A DNA stretch of 64,000 nucleotides, taken from an uncultured Pseudohongiella sp. GTDB taxonomy: Bacteria > Pseudomonadota > Gammaproteobacteria > Pseudomonadales > Pseudohongiellaceae. Below the pieces are notes generated by a model that searched no databases, was not told where the DNA came from, and saw only the letters and a list, made by a program, of their open reading frames with translations. Position 1 is the first letter of the stretch. Each line of letters starts with the position of its first letter. This document shows positions 62,236 through 64,000 of the stretch, piece after piece. The position numbers were made by a program, and so were the translations under genes. The stretch covers positions 1-64,000 of the forward strand of contig CACAEJ010000008.1 in the NCBI GenBank assembly GCA_902531515.1, in the 5' to 3' direction.

Positions 62236-63423
62236 TTAAGCAGTCTGCGATATCGTTTTTGCTTCGATCAATTCAGCAATTGCTTCTTGATCAAAACCCA
62301 GCGAAGTCAATATCTCAGCGCTGTGCTGCCCCAATTTAGGTGCAGGCGAACGAATTTCGCTCTCTGTTAACTGAAACCTTGCCGCCGGCCTAGCTTGCCG
62401 AACTTCACCAAATCCTTCGAAAACTAATCTTTGAATAGTCTGGCTTTCAATTATTTGGGGATGATCCATTAGCTCCATTCGATCCAGAAGCGGAGCGCAA
62501 GGCACATCATTCTCGTCAAGACTTTTAAGCAACTCCTGACTCGTCCACTTCTCGACCATTTTCCCTATTACGGACCTCCTCTCATCCGCATGTTGTCTTC
62601 GTGCCCTGGATGTTGCAAATCGCTCATCTTGAATTAGTTCCTCACATTTTAAAACCTTACAGATACCACTCCATTCTTTATCAGATATCACGCTAATCGT
62701 TATATAACCATCCTTAGTTTCATAGATAAGATCAATTGAGGAAAATGTTTTTTTTACATCAGTCTCTTTCTCAGCAAACGTGAGTCCAGTCATTCCCTCG
62801 GGCCAAAAAAACGCGACAGTAGCATCTAGCATTGACAGCTCTATGTGTTGTCCTTCTCCTCTTCTTTCGCGGTGGAATAGCGCGCTGCTAACCGCTTGAG
62901 CGGCGGTCATCGCTGAAACCTTATCCGCTAAAATAATTCTAAACATATTGGGACGCCCGGTATTTCTATCCGCTTGTATATCTGTCGCACCAGATAGACC
63001 CTGAATAATTGGATCGTATACTCTCTTGTGGGCATAAGGCCCTTTATCGCCGAAACCACTGATAGATACATAGATAATTTCCTTGTTTTTTTGTCGAACC
63101 TCAGATTCAGCGAACCCCATGCGAGCCATCGCGCCAGGCCTAAAATTTTGCAGTAAAACATCTGCTGATCCGATCAATTTCCAAAGTATTTCTTTTCCTG
63201 CTTCTTTTTTGAGATCAACTGCTAGTGATTTTTTGTTGCGATTACAGGAAAAGAATGATGCAGGGACACCGTTGTGTGGTTCACCCAAATGGCGAAGTTG
63301 TTCTCCGTGAATTGGCTCTACCTTTATGACATCAGCGCCTTGGTCTCCCAATATAGTTGCTGCAAGTGGACCGGAAACCATGCTAGTGAGGTCTAAAATC
63401 TTGATGCCGCTGAGTGGACCCAT
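62236..63423 (-). CDS. CaiB/BaiF family CoA transferase
   Basis: 395 residues. Family III CoA-transferase: MGPLSGIKILDLTSMVSGPLAATILGDQGADVIKVEP, NRNKKSLAVDLKKEAG, LLQNFRPGAMARMGF, and ADKVSAMTAAQAVSSALFHRERRGEGQHIELSMLDATVAFFWPEGMT. The Asp of the ADK segment is in the position of the catalytic Asp of formyl-CoA transferase (Asp169). It differs from the AMACR-like gene in lacking the GHDINY/GDFGGG pair, so CoA transfer is the likely reaction. Substrate unknown. It lies 16 bp downstream of the GST on the same strand. Confidence 0.92.
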   Translation of the reverse strand: MGPLSGIKILDLTSMVSGPLAATILGDQGADVIKVEPIHGEQLRHLGEPHNGVPASFFSCNRNKKSLAVDLKKEAGKEILWKLIGSADVLLQNFRPGAMARMGFAESEVRQKNKEIIYVSISGFGDKGPYAHKRVYDPIIQGLSGATDIQADRNTGRPNMFRIILADKVSAMTAAQAVSSALFHRERRGEGQHIELSMLDATVAFFWPEGMTGLTFAEKETDVKKTFSSIDLIYETKDGYITISVISDKEWSGICKVLKCEELIQDERFATSRARRQHADERRSVIGKMVEKWTSQELLKSLDENDVPCAPLLDRMELMDHPQIIESQTIQRLVFEGFGEVRQARPAARFQLTESEIRSPAPKLGQHSAEILTSLGFDQEAIAELIEAKTISQTA

Positions 63424-63439
63424 TATTTAACTCCCTTTC

Positions 63440-64000
63440 TTAACTCCAACTTTTCTGATTCTTTCTAATTGCGGTTTTATATTGCTGTCTTTGGATTATT
63501 CTATCTCTATACCTAGTTAGATTATCTGGTAAGGCTATTCCGTAGCTTTCTGCCCAATTAAGGCATGTTACGAGAAATATATCTGCGAGACCAAAAGACT
63601 CAAAAAGCAAGTAACTGCGGCCCTTAAGATAGTCCTCGATTACTCCGATATGCCTCATCGCATAGGTGCGAGCTGCGTCCACAGCGACAGGTGCTTCACC
63701 ATATACGTCAGGCAAACCCTGATGTCTCCGCATTACGTAAAGACTTGTCTCATCTAATTCTCCATAGAGATAGCATAACCACTCATCCTCCTTTGCGAAA
63801 TCTTCAGATGACTGCGGTCTCATCAGCGCGGAGTTGGCTCCATAAGCGCTAATTAAATACCGACAAATTGCCAAACTCTCGGAAAGTTTAAGATCGCCAT
63901 CCTCGCAAAAAGGAACTTTAAGTTTTGGGTTCAGTTTGCTGTACTCTTTAGTCTGAGTCTCTCCTGTCCTGGGACCAATGGGTTTCAGCTCGTAACTTAA
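63440..64000 (-). CDS. Glutathione S-transferase family protein (partial, runs off the right edge)
   Basis: The track gives only 144 residues from an internal TTG. The frame stays open to the right edge (42 more codons). It reads LSYELKPIGPRTGETQTKEYSKLNPKLKVPFCEDGDLKLSESLAICRYLI, the end of the GST N-terminal thioredoxin-fold domain with the KVPxxE-D and SES glutathione-binding residues. The C-terminal helical domain follows (SFGLADIFLVTCLNWAESYGI). The true start is beyond the window. It precedes the CoA transferase by 16 bp, perhaps in one operon. Confidence 0.85.
   Translation of the reverse strand, partial: LSYELKPIGPRTGETQTKEYSKLNPKLKVPFCEDGDLKLSESLAICRYLISAYGANSALMRPQSSEDFAKEDEWLCYLYGELDETSLYVMRRHQGLPDVYGEAPVAVDAARTYAMRHIGVIEDYLKGRSYLLFESFGLADIFLVTCLNWAESYGIALPDNLTRYRDRIIQRQQYKTAIRKNQKSWS

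Noticed and set aside
1-64000. tRNA, rRNA, CRISPR, insertion sequence or prophage features
   Set aside because: None seen on either strand; intergenic regions are too short and lack cloverleaf or repeat-spacer patterns, and no transposase, integrase or phage genes are present.

Overview
The window reads as one contiguous chromosomal segment from a free-living, Gram-negative, aerobic bacterium, most likely a marine gammaproteobacterium of the oligotrophic type. The placement is inferred from gene content and order: a divergent tesA / ybbA-ybbP block, mpl with ubiX and LON-domain neighbours, a TIGR02444 family protein, Fur-type boxes, TonB receptors and many exported enzymes. Base composition is moderately AT-rich and even. 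I see no prophage, integrase, insertion sequence, CRISPR array, rRNA or tRNA. Genes are packed tightly on both strands and the two terminal genes run off the window.

Layout. 1-7.2 kb: an exported peroxiredoxin whose peroxidatic Cys codon is TGA (probable selenoprotein), a TPR protein, an exported cyclase, a PQQ-type dehydrogenase with a small lectin-like secreted protein closed by a strong terminator, then a GST overlapping a PDZ/S41-like protein that lacks the catalytic Ser. 7.2-17.2 kb: a YiiX-like hydrolase, ALDH plus VOC protein, a reverse-strand trio (SDR, esterase, nitronate-monooxygenase-like flavoprotein), an S9 peptidase and a TonB receptor behind a palindrome/extended -10 promoter. 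17.2-30.6 kb: mostly housekeeping genes (NudL-like Nudix, SLC13 transporter, dienelactone hydrolase, Prx5, trypsin-like protease, LON-domain protein, Mpl, TIGR02444, M20 peptidase, UbiX, PPi-type phosphofructokinase, PdxH, MORN protein, fructosamine kinase). 30.6-40 kb: YbbP/YbbA/TesA, PdxJ, esterase, Bcp, CobB and a DUF255 protein.

40-47.7 kb is the most distinctive part. A Tat-exported linalool-dehydratase-like lipoprotein is followed by an iron/heme block: a TonB haem-type receptor, an exported two-domain CbiX-like chelatase lipoprotein, two small conserved-looking proteins and an AhpC peroxiredoxin, with two Fur-like boxes. The second box lies next to a TATAAT and predicts a leader of about 370 nt for the receptor. 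An exported methyltransferase lies on the other side of the second box.

47.8-64 kb: a DUF5916 outer-membrane-type protein, an NHL/PAL-type protein, an HCCA-isomerase-like DsbA-fold protein, haloalkane dehalogenase, and a lipid/branched-chain acyl-CoA set (acyl-CoA synthetase, acyl-CoA dehydrogenase, thiolase, SDR, AMACR-like racemase, a second CoA transferase), together with PurC, an ABM monooxygenase, a PPC-like exported protein and a partial GST.

The strongest observations are: the in-frame TGA at the catalytic position of the first gene; the Fur-associated haem locus with a putative periplasmic chelatase; the Tat-lipoprotein LinD relative; and an mpl gene with no conventional start codon.
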